A stretch of DNA of 64,000 nt, taken from NCBI GenBank assembly GCA_025331565.1, contig JAFREQ010000106.1, forward strand, positions 434,001 through 498,000, written 5' to 3'. Positions within the stretch are counted from its first letter, which is position 1; the number at the start of each line of letters is the position of its first letter. The notes below the pieces were generated by a model, which saw only the letters and a program-made list of their open reading frames with translations, had not been told where the DNA came from and did no database searches. This document shows positions 1 to 13,346 of this stretch, in pieces. The DNA comes from Holacanthus passer (Eukaryota > Chordata > Actinopteri > Pomacanthidae). A program made the translations under genes and the position numbers.

Positions 1-1269
1 GTAATATTGCAAACATCAAATCAACCTCCAGCTAAGATTTGATTAAAGAGCGACACCTCCCTTGATGTGCATCCTCCTCTGTGAGCTCCAGTCTCTTCTT
101 CAACTCTCTCACCCCCTTTTCTGTCTTTTCTGTCTTTCTCACAGATTCTCTCACATACATTTGTTTGTTCAGGGGTTTTTTTTCAGCTGTTTACCCATTT
201 TCAGCCTGTCATCTTGTCGCTAACAGAATCGAGGGAGAAAAGCACTATACCTGACCAAGAAATGGAAGTGAAATCACAGGAAAAGTATTTGCATAAGCCT
301 CAGGGGAGGATGGAGGATGGGGGGTGGTGGGGTGGAGGGAAAGAAAAGAGGGGGGTTGATGGTAGGATAAGGAGGATGTTCTATTTCTGTCGGATCTGGG
401 CTGGGATCAGTAGCAGATCGGGGCTCAACACATCACTCACCCACTACAAAGATAAATATATAATTGAAAGGGGAACAGAAACAGAGACGTGTTGGATGAC
501 AGATGTGTGGTTCAAACCCGAGTCCAAACCTTTGAGGCGATCTGATGCGCGTCATTAACCGATGTTGTCTTCTCGCCTGTGCATACCTGCATACGCTATA
601 TGTGTGTAATGTGTAATCAGTGTGTGTGTGTGTGTGTGTGCCATGAAGGACTGTGTGGAGTATTTGATGACGGCCGTATGAGTGTGTTTTTCATCATCTA
701 TGCATGTTTGTCTTGGATTTTGAGTAAACAAATTCATGTACATTTGCACTGATATGTGATTGCAAGCGTCATGGACGATTAAGTAACATTTCCTCTCGGC
801 CGTGTTTGTGTGTATGCGTGTGTGTAGCATCTTTGTATTTGAGCATGCATGTCCACACTCAGCAGCGTGCACAAAACAGCACTTATTTATGTTTAATCAT
901 GATAAAGATTGCACAGTCCCTGGTTGAAGGAACTAGAGGAAGAAGAAAGGGATATAAACAAGGCTGAATGGGAATTGTATGAGGAGAAGGGACTCCCCAG
1001 GGGCCAATAAACTTGCTTAATTACGGGAGGCCTTGTTAATTTAGTCTCTGGCAATGCGGAAGATCTCTGTCTTGCCAAGGAAACACAGCAGCAGCTGCAG
1101 CAGCTGACTCTTCTGTGAACCCGACATGGCCTCATCCCAGGCAGCACAGCACAGAGCAGAGATGTATGTATGGTACGTGCTTTTTTTATTGTAATATTTT
1201 GGGATGGTTGCTGTTATGGCATGTATCTAACATTCTTATCTTCATGTACGCCACATTATAGAAATGCAG
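1..1269. other. Intergenic; no gene seen
   Basis: Purine-rich stretch at 290-360 and TG-rich DNA at 590-850. The remainder is unremarkable, and its frames are short and low complexity. Confidence 0.6.
620..640. repeat. (TG)n microsatellite
   Basis: A pure TG tract of about 10 copies inside a TG-rich stretch (590-850). Confidence 0.85.
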
Positions 1270-1548
1270 CAATTAGTTATGTTTCCATTAAAGTTTTGCT
1301 CAAGTTTTAAGCTAAATTCTAACATTTGTAAAATCAGATTTAATCAGTCAGTCAGTCATGTTTCCATCAATTTCCTTTATGTATATATTTCAAGAGATTG
1401 AAGAGATTTTGGCAACAGATGGCATTGAGGTAAAGTTGGCCTGAACAGGGGACATTACTTCAGACTTATGATTTTTGGATTTTCACTCATATTTCTTTAT
1501 GCATAAATTAAAAATGTGCATAAAAACAGGAGGATGAAAATTGACGAA
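1270..1548. repeat. Decayed MITE-like element
   Basis: Two copies of the motif TATGTTTCCATYAA occur here (near 1278 and 1358). The right side ends in GCATAAAAACAGGAGGATG (near 1520), which is a rough reverse complement of the left end (CATGTTTCCATC, then TTATG). This layout, with outward TTTCCATC ends and inner TTATGCAT-type sequence, is familiar from short non-autonomous DNA elements in fish genomes. The arms are badly diverged and the borders are approximate. Confidence 0.45.
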
Positions 1549-4084
1549 TCTTGTGGTTCTGTAACAGAAGATGTACATTTATGTTTGCAGCCAGGCAAAA
1601 ACACAGTTCTGGTATAAATGCTTACATTAGCTGTAGTTGTTATGCTATTGTCATGTTGGTGGTCTAACAATCTTAGAACCCATTGGCTATTGTCTGATGA
1701 CTATTTAGCCTCTGGGGACAATGATGAATGTTTCAGGGCTTCCAGTGTAGCCAGTGGATATCTGGATAGTGTGGATATGTGTGTACGCTTGCAGACAAAT
1801 TTCATAGGTGGCTATTCATGGAGTGAACTGGGTAAAAATGTCAGATTGTCAGTTGCAAAAAGTAACAGAAATTGTCAAAGACAGCTCCCAAGTCCAAGGT
1901 CAGAAAGGTGTCGGGGAGATGGTTTCCGAAGCGATTTGACCACCCAACAAGCAGTTGTGACTGCAAGCAGAATAATACTATTTCAGAGACATTTCCATTG
2001 CCATTGCTTTAACACTTTGTCACTCTGTCTCCGTTATTGTTACAATCTCAAAATTTTTTTATCACATTTGTCTCAAAGATTGTCACCTTTTTTTCCTTTT
2101 CATTTTGTTGACTTGCTAATCATTTGGCACGAGGGTGGACAGGGTGGAGGCTTGCAACTTATTTTGGAAATCAAAGAATTTTATTACTTTAAACTGATCC
2201 CACAGTTTTGATAAATGTAAGCTAAACTGAGGTATAAATCCTGCTCTTTGGTGTGATGCTGCTTTACTAACAAAAGCTGCTCTTCACAGCATTAAACTTC
2301 CTTCATTTTCATGCTTAAGGGCAAATATCTGCTGTCGTGTGGGCTACTGATGATGCTGGGAGATTAATTCTCTTGGCCCATTTTGGCAACATGTCACCGT
2401 CTTTACAAAGCAGAACGACCACAATAAAGAAACAAACAGCCAAAGAATTGATCAGGTTAAAAAATATATACCACATAGTAAATGATCCTGTCTCGAGGGG
2501 CATGAGCTGCGGTGGAAAGGAGGGGAGAGAGCTGTGTGACAGAATTTTAAAGGAGCAGAAACTCATCTCTCAGAGTTAGAAGTTGAGGTGTTACTACCCC
2601 GTCCCCTTCTCTCTCAGAACGAGTGTGAGTATGTGTACGTCTGTATATATGTGTGTAGGGCAGTCATATTACAGCATATTGCTACACAAATGACCCCGCT
2701 GTGAAATGAAAACTGCTATAGAGGGAGTAAGAGAGGGAAGGAAGGAGAGAGGGATTTAAAATATAGAGGGAGAGTCATTGATTAAATGCTGCAAAGTGAG
2801 AGTAATTCTGCGAGCGCTGGGAATACACACACCACACTCCTTCCATTATTCATGCCTCTGCATTTCTCTCCTCACCTTCCTCTCCCTCTTTCATTCTCTC
2901 GCTCTCTCTCTCTCCACCCTCTCCCTGTGAGCTGGCTGTCGATGAGCGATGATAAATTGTGGCCGGTGTGGAACCTGCGTTTCGTTCTGTCATTATTCAA
3001 TAACAGGTGCAGCAGAAATCAAGGCAGTCTGGCAGTTATTGTACTGCTGCTGGCGCCATGTGATTATTCGCCATAATTTACTTTACTGGCCTGTCCTATA
3101 GAAGCAACGTTAACTTGAGTTGTTTGTCTAACTGGGGGAGGAGAGAACTGTGGGTGTCCACCAGTTTGAGTAACTACTTCAGTTTAATAAGAAACAAAGT
3201 CGTTGATAATGACAAAGTTGGCAGCGCCTTATCAGGGAAGTGGTGCACAGTGGCATTTAACTTCAGCTTGAGCAGACACAACATGGATCCTGCAGAGTGC
3301 ACTTGAAATGCATAAAGGAATAAGAGTCATTGAAGGCACATAAACACATACTGCATTCAACAGATGTATAGTTCTGCAACTAACTACTAATTTATATGCT
3401 GTCATTAAATAGTGAAAATGCCTGTCACAGTTTCCCAGAGATCAAGGTGATCTCATCATCTGGCTTGTTTGGTCTCACAAAAAGTCCCAAACCCAAATAT
3501 TCTTACTTTACAGTGATATGAAACATCTCACATTTGAGAAGCTGGAAACTGTGAGTGTTTCCCTTTTTTGCTTTTTGCTTCATATTACTCCCCCTTATTA
3601 AATGTAGCCTGTCAAGCTTTCCATTCGCACTGGCACAATAAATAATGATAATGGTGGAAGATTTACTTCTCATAATTCTGAGATTTTTTTTGTGAAACAA
3701 TGCTTCCTTGACTTGAGACAGATGTAGGAAAAGCAGGCTTCTCATTTCGAGCTGATGGCTGTCAATTTTGTCATCTGAGGAGACATCTTTGAATGCCTTG
3801 TTAGCCGGCTGGGTAATGAAGCTCCATGAGATGGTTAAACACATTGTCTCTTGCTGACTTTTTAGTGTTTCCAGCTGAGTCGTTTTAAAACAAGAATCTT
3901 GTAAAAATGCACTTGATGGCGACATATATGATATTAATAGTTTTGGAAGCTCATCTTGACAGAGCCTTCATTCCCATTTATGATTGGTAAACTACAATTT
4001 CTGCTTTGGGGAGGTGTTTACTTGCATCGCCTGAGAATGTATCATGTGTATCATGACTTCTACATTAGTAGTTTTGACTGTCCC
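1549..4084. other. Intergenic; no gene seen
   Basis: Contains a 197-codon + frame (1618-2211) with no recognisable domain and poor codon texture, and a pyrimidine-rich stretch at 2870-2935. Nothing else stands out. Confidence 0.5.
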
Positions 4085-4400
4085 AGCTGGCATCCTGCCA
4101 GCCTGGCCCGCCCCCCTGCAGCGGCAGCAGATATATCAGCCTGCTCATCTTAAACCGCATTGATATGTGGGGGATTTATTCTATGTTAAGCCTGCGGGCT
4201 GCAGCCTGCTGACTTCTATTGGAGCCAGCCACAGTGATGGCCTGTGGGTTAATGGGTTGGCAGTAGGAGCTGAGGACACAGGAATTAGGCCTCTGCTACT
4301 AATTGCACAAGGGAAAGATTTGTTTAAATTGGGAGGGACTAAGCCTGCGGGGCTACAGTGGGGGGCACTCGGCCGAATATCCGAATCAAGGCAGTAGAGA
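4085..4400. other. Conserved-looking non-coding block
   Basis: Non-repetitive and of mixed composition, with recurrent AAGCCTGCGGG (4189 and 4341) and repeated CAGCCTGCTG-type motifs. Open frames across it are short and unrecognised. It is a candidate regulatory element. Confidence 0.25.
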
Positions 4401-5229
4401 AGTAGGGCCGCGTCTGAGGAGCTTCATTGACAAATGCAGGCACGGGGGTAGCTGCTCACTTCATGGACGTCACAATTTACTCAGTTTAGAATCACTCTTT
4501 GCTGTCCAGCACTGCTGCAGCTCAGATGTTTCATTTTCTTTGAGTTCAGGCTGGGCACAGTAAGTTTAGTAAATATGACCTATTTTTATTTGCAGCTGAA
4601 AATAACTAACCAACTAAAGCTGAAAAAAATGCTAACTTTATACCACAGTTTGAACTTTAAAACTGTTTCCAGACTTTCTGTTTATGATCTACTTTAGTGG
4701 AAGATGTAATTAACACTCAGAGGAGCTACTATTTACAAGTAACTGCTCCCACAGTTTTCTTTCCTTACACACATACTGTATTACAAAATGTTCATACAAA
4801 CCTTCATGATCTCAAACTTTAACAATCCAACTCACTGGTCTTACAGTTTTGCAACTCTGACCCCAATCTCTGCTGTCACTGTGCTTTGTGCACCTACCCA
4901 ATCAATCATCTCTCTGCTTTTTGGCTAGGGTATAATGCCCATACTACTTCCTGCTTTGGGACAAAAATCTGATCTTGAGCAAAACATATTATGATGTATG
5001 AGCATGAGCAAATTAGTTATAGTTGTATTAGTTGTAGTTCAAAACAAGGTCGTAGTCTTGACAGGTTTCCCCGTCTCTCCATTGAAGCACTATCCTTCAG
5101 CTACATGTACATCTTCTTTTGTGTGTTTATTGTTCTTACTCCTAACTCAAGTATATCATGTAATCATCTTATTGCCCTATTAATTGCACAATTGTAAAGG
5201 TTTTACACCAACATCTAATCCAATGCAAA

Positions 5230-5420
5230 ATTGTGACCACTATTCAATCATGTCAGGTAGCTAATCCAGTTTCGCCCGTGTTAATTGCATGTAAACACAG
5301 CGACTGATTGCTGTGGGATCCCAGGTGACTGAGACACTCACTTGATTAGCAATGGTCCTACAATGAGCTCGCATTGATTAGCTTGAGGACGGATGCAGAC
5401 TAATGACAGTCATGTGGTTA
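5230..5420. other. Conserved-looking non-coding block
   Basis: Dense in TAAT and TGATTAG/TGATTG motifs (for example CTTGATTAGCAATGG, GCATTGATTAGCTTGAGG), which suit homeodomain and TALE factors. It is free of simple repeats. Confidence 0.3.
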
Positions 5421-8325
5421 GGGAGACAGAACTGCGTGTGTGTTTGTTTGTGTGTGCGTTTTCCCTGCTCATCTTATGTTCCTGCGTGTGTGTGAATCAT
5501 CAGTCGGTTTCTCTCCTTATCTTTTCTGCTCTTTTCCAGCTCTGGTTTCCTGCTTGACCCGCCGCTCGTAAAGCACTTGGCCATCTGAGAGTAGTGCCGA
5601 CAGTAAATATTGCATGTTATTCCCAAACTCCACATCCCCTCCCTCCCGGCTGGCTAACAGTCTCTAATCGTGTTCACTTGTCTCCCAGCGGTGCTCCATG
5701 AGATGCTGTTTGAAGCTGGAGGTTCCACTCCCAATAAAGCGTGCCGTGGAGGATAACAAGGCTCTTCAAGCATATTTTTATTTGGCAACAGATGCGTTCA
5801 CGTCTATTTCTTTAAGCTAAGCTCCTTTGCTCTTTTTCACCCCGCCTTTTTGAATCTCTCCACCCTGCCTCCCTGACGCTCTGTTAAGCCAGCTATCTGA
5901 TGTGTTAATGAGGCACTAATGAGACAAGGTCCATCTTAATCTTAAAGAATCGGAGCGCTGGACAATTTGAAACAGTCCGTGGGATGAGCAGAGGGAAGGG
6001 CGCTCCGTGAGGTAGGGGGCGTGAGAGAAACAGACAGAAGGAGAAAGCGAGACTGAGAGAGATAAAGGTGAAGCAGAGTTGTATATAAGCATGTGTGGTG
6101 TAAATTGGTTAGACTTAGTGTAATGTTCTGTGCTAATGACTATAGAACACGCGTGGGTGGAAGGAGTCGGTATCTGTAGAAGAGAGCTGTGACCCTGATG
6201 GGAAACAAATAATGAGGCAGTTGTTGAGCGCACACTTAACACCCACACGCTTGTTTTAAGAAGGAAACGGACAGAAAGTGCGATCTTCATCCCTTGCGAA
6301 GGCTCTTCACTGTCTTTAAAGTCTCGGCTTCTTTCATCCCCTCTCCCTCGTCTCTCTCAGGTCCAGTCCAGCTGTCCTGTGGCCGCCTCCTTGTCTTTGC
6401 TCCCCGCTTTCTGAAAGATGAAGGGATGTCCTCTATTTTCTCTTGATGAAACATCGGGGAGTTCCACTGCAGATGTTCTGTCGCTCCCACCTCGTTCACC
6501 GGTGGGATCCCTCTAATCAATCAAGTCAATTACCACTGAAGTCTCATCATTTCCCCTCATCACGGATTGATTTGTGTTTGATTTACTTGAAAGTTTGCCA
6601 GAGTGACTTTATCCTGACTCACCACAACTTATGGCATGTAAAAGTTTTTGATTTTTCTTTTGCCTAAACTTGGAAGCATAAATTAACTCAGGAGCTGTAA
6701 ATTCCTTTCTTTTAAATTGTCACTGCTGGCTTTGCTATGAGTCAGGGGTTTGAGAACTTTTGACTTGTGGCAGACTTGTAAAGCTGACAGCTGATTTCGG
6801 CTGTCCCAGTCTGAACAGCGGCTGTGAAGTTGCCCTCCTGCTTGCCTTCACACTCTTTTTGTCTGACGCCATATGTTGCTTTTTTGACCGAGATTCTGCC
6901 CTAGGGATTATCTCGGATTATCCGAAAGTCTCGTCTTCGAGCTCCAATCCCACTTCTGGCTTCTTCCTCTGACTTCTGATTCCCCTCTGCCACCAGAAAC
7001 TTTTCTCTAGATGATGCATGCAGAATTGTCCAACACCTAGTTACCATTGTAATAAAATGCAAAATACTCCGAGCACAGATTGGTGGATTCTCGCAATTAC
7101 CTGAAGCCTTTAATCAAATTTTTCACAGAAGTTGCTGTTTTCTGCAAAATAGCCAAAGTAGAATTTTACTGCACTTATTCAGTTTCACAAGCTACTCCTT
7201 CCTTCAGCTCTGGTAAACCAGTCATTGTTGGTTCACATAAAAGGCATCACTACAAGTGCGCCAGCGTGGGAATGTCCCCACAGTCACCAGATGGAAAAAC
7301 TCTGGAAAAACTCTGGCAAGCTTAATCAGCTTTGTCCTTCTTTGTGCTGCAGCTTTAGCCACAGCTGCAGATATGGTTGCAGCCACATAGTTAAATAGAA
7401 TTTTACTATTGGCTTACAATATGAAGTAAGAAGACATCTGAAAGGCACAGGCTCCAGTCTGATGGCCACTTACATGTATGCCTCTTTCATGTAATCGTTT
7501 CCACAGTTGATAGTCTACATGTTTACATTTATTTAGGTTGGTCAAGAACCAGGTGCCTTAGATGCCCCAAAAAATGAATGACCGTAACATCATGTGTCTG
7601 CCTTTCAGTTATGCATATTTTACCATAACAACTGTTATTAAGGTTTTAAAGCTAAATCCTTTTCAGCAACCAAAGAAACATGAGAGATTTATGCAATGCT
7701 GTATTTTCCACCCTTTGACTTTATAAATATGTACATTTTCTCTATGGGAATTGTTGAAACATGTTACCATTTACTTTCTGGTTATATTTATCTTCTCCAT
7801 GAATAGAAGTGCAGCAGAATACATATGAGAATACATATGATAACATGCTGGACTTGTCTCTTGCCGTGGTGTAAGTGACAGTGGGATTATGGGAAGTGGA
7901 GCTGCAGCAATCTGTCTCCTCGCTAACAGAACTGGGTCTCACGACACATCACGCCACATGGGGAAAGTGTCAGAGAAGTGATCTCTCTTTAAGGATTTGC
8001 TGCTGCAATATTGAGGACACACACACGCCACACATAGGCTGTAAGGTTTGTGTAGGCATGCGAGCGGTGAGAAGCACATTCACACACATGCACTGTGTGT
8101 GAGCGGGTTTATGTACATTATGCACAGATGCTTTATGTACGCACACACACTTATACACACGCACACACAAACGATGCAAATCTGCTTCAGGCAGGCATCC
8201 TGTGCGCTCACAGGCAACCAGAGGCAGCTCCTGTTTGCATGCCAACTGTAACATACTTGAATTGCGTGAACTCAAATCCACTCAAGTGATTTATGCAGGA
8301 AACATACAAAACAGTGAAAAACAGT

Positions 8326-8330
<5 letters not shown>
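5421..8330. other. Intergenic; no gene seen
   Basis: A partly unique block at 5530-5830 reads like non-coding conserved DNA. CA-rich DNA lies at 8010-8170. The rest is unremarkable. Confidence 0.5.

Positions 8331-8357
<27 letters not shown>
8331..8357. repeat. (GA)n microsatellite
   Basis: 27 bases of pure GA, followed by AAGAGAG. Confidence 0.9.
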
Positions 8358-9058
8358 TAAGAGAGTATGGAGGGATGCTGCCCCACTTGAAACCTGAATA
8401 TTTATGACACCATGACACGATGCACTTCCAGTAAGGCCTCCTCTCTCTTTCTGTCTTTCTCCTGTTTAAGTGATAAATCTATTTTCCAAGGTTATTACTT
8501 ACCATTGTTTCATTTCTCACCTCAGTGTATCCCTGTACAAATAAACTGAACCAGCAAAAACTAAACTGAATTCAAATGAACTGAACCAAAGTCAGAGTAA
8601 ACTAAAATGAATATAAACTGAACTAATATTTCCTCTACATCCCAGTTTTTTCATCTCTGGTGGAGAAACAACAAGCATTCCAGGCTGTCTGAGTTTCTAC
8701 CTCCCAGCTGACTAATACGTGTGTGTGCACCTACTGTTTATGGCCATTTCTTCATTCCGTCACTTATGAGGAATGAGGTATACAGGCCGTACACAATGTA
8801 TTAATATGTCAGTGACAGAACCTGAGAGTGTAACCTAATGCATAATGATATGTGGAACTATAAGAAGATTGGTTTCGCTCTGGAACACACGGTAATGTGT
8901 TCCTATACATATGTATGCACACAGACACCATTCACTCTCATTCATACAGGCTAACAACGCACACTGTAATGAGTTGGATTGAAAGTATGAATACTATGAA
9001 TTTATTAATATGATACTTAAACCATAATATTCTAAAAGACCTTAAAGTCATTTTAACT

Positions 9059-9072
9059 ATATATATATATAT
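9059..9072. repeat. (AT)n microsatellite, short
   Basis: Seven AT units between TTTTAACT and CCCAG. Confidence 0.8.
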
Positions 9073-9459
9073 CCCAGATATTACAATATAACAGCATTTT
9101 AGCCTTTACACTTTCCTTCATCAGATTGACCTGTTGCCAGATTGAAACATGGAAAATCATTTCCATTTTAGCCTTTGTACTAGTAATAAGTTCTTAGCCA
9201 AGGTGTCAGATCCTTCAAATAGAAAATATCTTATTCTTGGATGAAACCCTTGGCACTAAATGCCCTGTTTTTGTTCTGCCTGTCAGTACTGACTGTCAGT
9301 CCCACACGACACTTCCGCCTGGGGCTGAGGTTTGCATATGGACGATATGTCCCTACCGACATCTGAGTGAACTCGTTCGCATTATCTTTGAAGTGAAGTC
9401 ATATTAGATAATTCCGATGTGCCCTCCCAGAGGCTACATCTCTGAGGAGTAGGAAGCAT

Positions 9460-9464
<5 letters not shown>

Positions 9465-9493
<29 letters not shown>
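9465..9493. repeat. (GA)n microsatellite
   Basis: 29 bases of pure AG/GA ending at GACCCCC. Confidence 0.9.
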
Positions 9494-9495
<2 letters not shown>

Positions 9496-9623
9496 CCCTG
9501 CTGATTGACAGAGATTCGTTCATAAATTCAAAAAATATTTAGTGCTCTGCTCTCGTGCTATGGTCTTATGTGAGTGCATTGATTAATAAATGTGTCCTTT
9601 GATTTTGAAACAGTGGCCTTAGG

Positions 9624-9715
9624 GTCTCTGTCCATATAGCATTTTTCTCTCTCACCACACGAGTGTTCCCTGCCAGCTCCTAACTGCCAGAGAAAAGCTA
9701 TATGGACACACAGAC
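9624..9715. repeat. 92-bp foldback (imperfect inverted repeat)
   Basis: The left arm 9624-9649 (GTCTCTGTCCATATAGC then ATTTTTCTC) pairs with the right arm 9690-9715 (GAGAAAAGCTATATGGACA then CACAGAC). TCCATATAGC is perfectly matched, and small bulges lie on either side. The loop is about 40 bases. It may be a small MITE remnant or a transcribed hairpin. No target-site duplication is obvious. Confidence 0.6.
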
Positions 9716-9871
9716 TTATAATAATATTAACTATAGTTATAACAGTAATTTTGTTTATATTCCAAACTTTGTTACAACATGAATTACAATAGAACAGATT
9801 TAAAACACAAAGGCAGTAAAATGAACCAAAATGTCATAAAACAAGTGAAATCACCAACGGCTCTATCACTT

Positions 9872-10060
9872 TTATGTATTGATCTGGACCTTGGAACAGT
9901 TAGGAACGGCACATCTGAGGATCTCAGCAAGCAGGAAGGGACACAAGAGATCTGATAAATAACTTGGAGTGAGACCTCTCAGGGCTTTGGAACTAATCAA
10001 TAATATCTTGAATATCTTCAATTCTAAAAGCAACAGGTAGCTAGTGTTATTGTTGTGTAG
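9872..10060 (-). mobile_element. LINE (non-LTR retrotransposon) reverse-transcriptase C-terminal fragment, decayed
   Basis: The minus strand encodes ...LELKIFKILLISSKALRG followed by LTPSYLSDLLCPFLLAEILR. This matches the familiar tail of fish LINE ORF2 proteins of the L2/CR1/Rex type, which read (I)DFKILL..YKAL.GLAPSYLSDLL.PY..SR.LRS. Only about 60 residues survive, and the rest of the element is not recognisable, so it is a dead 5'-truncated or internally decayed copy. DNA-level resemblance to other fish repeats extends over about 9870-10080. Confidence 0.65.
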
Positions 10061-10080
10061 CCTTTCTGAGGCCATTGCAT

Positions 10081-12948
10081 GGTTAAATCAATGTTATAAT
10101 CAATTTTATCTTATGACAAAGAATTTGGGGTTGAGAATAAACCTACGCCCTTGAATTACACATCAGTTACAGATGTGCATATGAGCAACAATTAAGATTT
10201 TCTGTCTCACAGATTGGAGAGCTGTGAATATTGAAAAAGCAATATCTGTGGTTCAAATTGGATCCTTTGAGTCTTTGACATTTTAACCACAATTAAAACA
10301 GAAAAATAGGAAACTGGTTGTTCGACCAAGTCCAAGCAGACAGTTTTCATAACTGTGGCATGCATCGAACACAGACGCACAACAAGGCTCATATATAGAG
10401 TAGAAATCCAGCATAACTAATCACATTCAACAACACACACACACACTCATTATACAGTTTGCTCTCCCATGTGCAGACCGAGGTGACAATCACCATCTGT
10501 ATCCAGAGCGTTTTCATTGTGTGTGACAGTTGAAGCCGAAGGTCTCTTTGCATTTTATGTGGAATGTATAATTTGATTTTATGTGCTGATTAAAATGTGT
10601 ATAATGGGAATTTGCATGTGGACGTTGTAATGTGAGGAAAAGTATACTGAGGTACGTAGCAAACTAATGCATTGTGACACATGTGCTATCGTGCATAATG
10701 TACGTTATATTTATGCAGTAATTGGAGCACAGACACAGACGGACTCTGAAGGAAGATATAATGATTCAGAGAAGCATTAAATACATTAAAACGAGCTAAA
10801 AATAGTCAAATACAACAGCTCCATAAAAAATTCATGCTGGTTCTAATGTTTAGTCTTCAGGTGTTGATTCAACTTTATGTTATTTTGAAGGATAGCTTTT
10901 GTAGTGTTCCTAATATTTTGGGGTTAGGGGACCATGAGACTAAATATTAGTCAAACATCTCCAAATTAAAATCCAATACAGCCTGTTGTACATTTTCCTC
11001 ATCCATGTTCTTGATGTAGGAAACCACATGTAAAGAGTATTGTGACATCACAGCTCTTTGAGTTGTTAAATTGTAGAAAATACAACTATTGCATGACAGT
11101 CTTGGAAGATCTTAGGTTCAAAAACATACAACGAAAATAACTGCTAAGTTTTCACAGCCATTCTCTGTGTTTTAGAGGAAGACGTTAGTGTGTGAAGAAA
11201 GAAATTCCCACTATAGTAAACCATTTTCACCTTCCTGCTCCCCTCAAAAGATTAACGTGGTTGTGTTGGCCACAATGAATAAAGGAGACATTTATAGCTA
11301 AAGGACGTCCGTATCATCAGTCTCTTTTATTGGACAACTTTTGAATTTGGTGGACAATCAAAGCTTTAAAACTTGCTAAAGCTGTGCTTCCTAGAATTAT
11401 GTTATTCAGCTGCCCCGTGTCAGATGGAGAACTGGCCTCCTAACTTTCAAAGCAGGCAGATGAAATGCAGTGGTAAATCCTTCACCAAGCAAACTGTAGG
11501 CACTTACCAGGCCCCTTTGTGTACTGATGTGTTTTTCAGGGCAGCTAATTAAATACCTGTCTTATGACCTGTCCTGATTATGATAATCGACTGCCAAGCA
11601 GGCAGGTCTCTGCAGATCAGACAGTGGATGTCCTTGTGATTAGAAGTATAGCAGAGCGGGGGAGGACCAGGGAGCAGATCATTAGTAGGTCTAAATGTGG
11701 TAGCACCACTCAGGGGGCTGCTATGATCACTCCTGAGAGAGCGGGAGGTGCAGAGAGAGAGAGAGAGGAGGAAGAAGATTGTGTTTGTGCCAAGGCCTGT
11801 TTCCACTCAATTTTGTTCCATGGGGCGAGGCAGAGAGTGAAGACGGGTTTTGGGGTAGATTAAACATCAAGAAGATAAGAGATGATAGATATCTTTACTT
11901 GAGCACCTGAGTCTTACCTGATCCGATTCCAGACGGAGTTACTTTGATGTGACTGGGAGCACCGAGTGAGACATGAAGAGACTGGTTTTTAACTGAATTT
12001 TTGTCCATCAAGGTTTTTGAATTTCACTATCACTACTGCGACAAACATACAAGACAAAGTACAGGCCTTGTCAGAATTTATTACCACGGCCAGATTCACC
12101 TGTTAGGATACCCCAGGGCAACAATGAGCTCTGAAGCCACCCAACCACCTCACCTCCAAGTCTACACGGCAGCTTCATTATACACCCACAGACCCAAAAA
12201 TCAAACATTACTCACGTCTATGCTGGAATAATTATTTTGTGGAATGATTTAATTTTAATTTAACTTTAATTAAGAATCTGCACCATCTCAGTAAAATATA
12301 ACCTAAAATAATGAAAGTTTTAAACTGGATTTTGACACAGGGCTGCTTTGCATGAAAGGGATACAAAGATCAAATAGTAATGCTTTGTTGATGTACTTCA
12401 GTAATTCCCTAACAAATCCCAATTAATCAAAAGCACAACGAACCTGTCATGTCCGTTTTAAAAGAGCTGGAAAATCAGTGGTTTGGATGTTTGTTTTTGA
12501 GAATTCAAATACAGGGTGTGTATGTGCATTTTAAATGTATGTTGTTTCGCCTCTTTTCTCTTTTTGTGACAGTTTTCTTTTTGTCTTTCTGTGTTGATGT
12601 TGTCACAGGACCCCATGCCCCCCCTCCCCACGAACTGTCGGTTCTGGTTATGAATATTTGAATTTAAAAAACAATTTAGAAAAAAATATAGAAATGCTGG
12701 GAAGAGAGATCACATGATGGTAAATGTGAGGTGAAAACTGTTTTGAGGACTGATTCAGTCTGATATGTGATGGGATTAGTTGTGTGGCCATAGCAACAAC
12801 ATGACCTTAATATGTATGCAATATATGGCCGTAACAGTAATACCTGAATACTGACGTGTGTGTATGTGTGTGTGTGTTTCTCTGCATCAAATTCACAATG
12901 CACAGCGACTGTCTGTTCATGTCTCTTTCTCCCTCCCCATCTGTCTCA

Positions 12949-12950
<2 letters not shown>
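10081..12950. other. Intergenic; no gene seen
   Basis: AT-rich and mostly unique, with a GA run at 11752-11775. I see no exon with convincing splice sites and domain content. Confidence 0.5.

Positions 12951-13005
<55 letters not shown>
12951..13005. repeat. (CA)n microsatellite, 55 bp
   Basis: 27.5 uninterrupted CA units bounded by GTCTCAGA and GTACGCGC. It produces spurious Thr-His/Cys-Val open frames on both strands. Confidence 0.95.
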
Positions 13006-13007
<2 letters not shown>

Positions 13008-13139
13008 ACGCGCATCCGGCTTCCAGACCCAGCACCAGCACTGTGCGCGCTCACAACAGAGTGCATGCTTTGTGTGCGCTTGGAGACCGCTGTGCTCTAT
13101 TTGACATCATATTGAATTTGGTGGGGTTGAAGACAGGGT

Positions 13140-13260
13140 GTTTGCTGAGCCTAATTTACCTGGGCTAGACCTCACAGAGGGCCTGGGAGGGGCTGATAAT
13201 TAAAATGGCTTGCTGCTGCTGGGATGGAATATTCATGGGAGATTACTTCCACCCTCAAAC
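13140..13260. other. Conserved-looking non-coding block
   Basis: A unique sequence with CTGATAATTAAAATGGC and GGAATATTCATGGGAG between two microsatellite zones. It may be regulatory; nothing coding is seen. Confidence 0.25.
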
Positions 13261-13320
13261 ATCCCACCACTTCACTGAGGTGTGTGTGTGTGTGTTTTTG
13301 TTTTATTAGTCAGTGTGATT

Positions 13321-13346
13321 GTGTGTGTGTGTGTGTGTGTGTGTGT
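13321..13346. repeat. (GT)n microsatellite
   Basis: 13 uninterrupted GT units. A shorter TG tract lies just upstream near 13280. Confidence 0.9.

Noticed and set aside
1618..2211. Longest + frame in the window (197 codons)
   Set aside because: No recognisable domain, no promoter or splice context, and unusual residue use. A chance open frame in AT-balanced DNA is more likely.
12807..13168. Frames of Cys-Val or Thr-His repeats
   Set aside because: Direct translation of the (CA)n microsatellite at 12951-13005.
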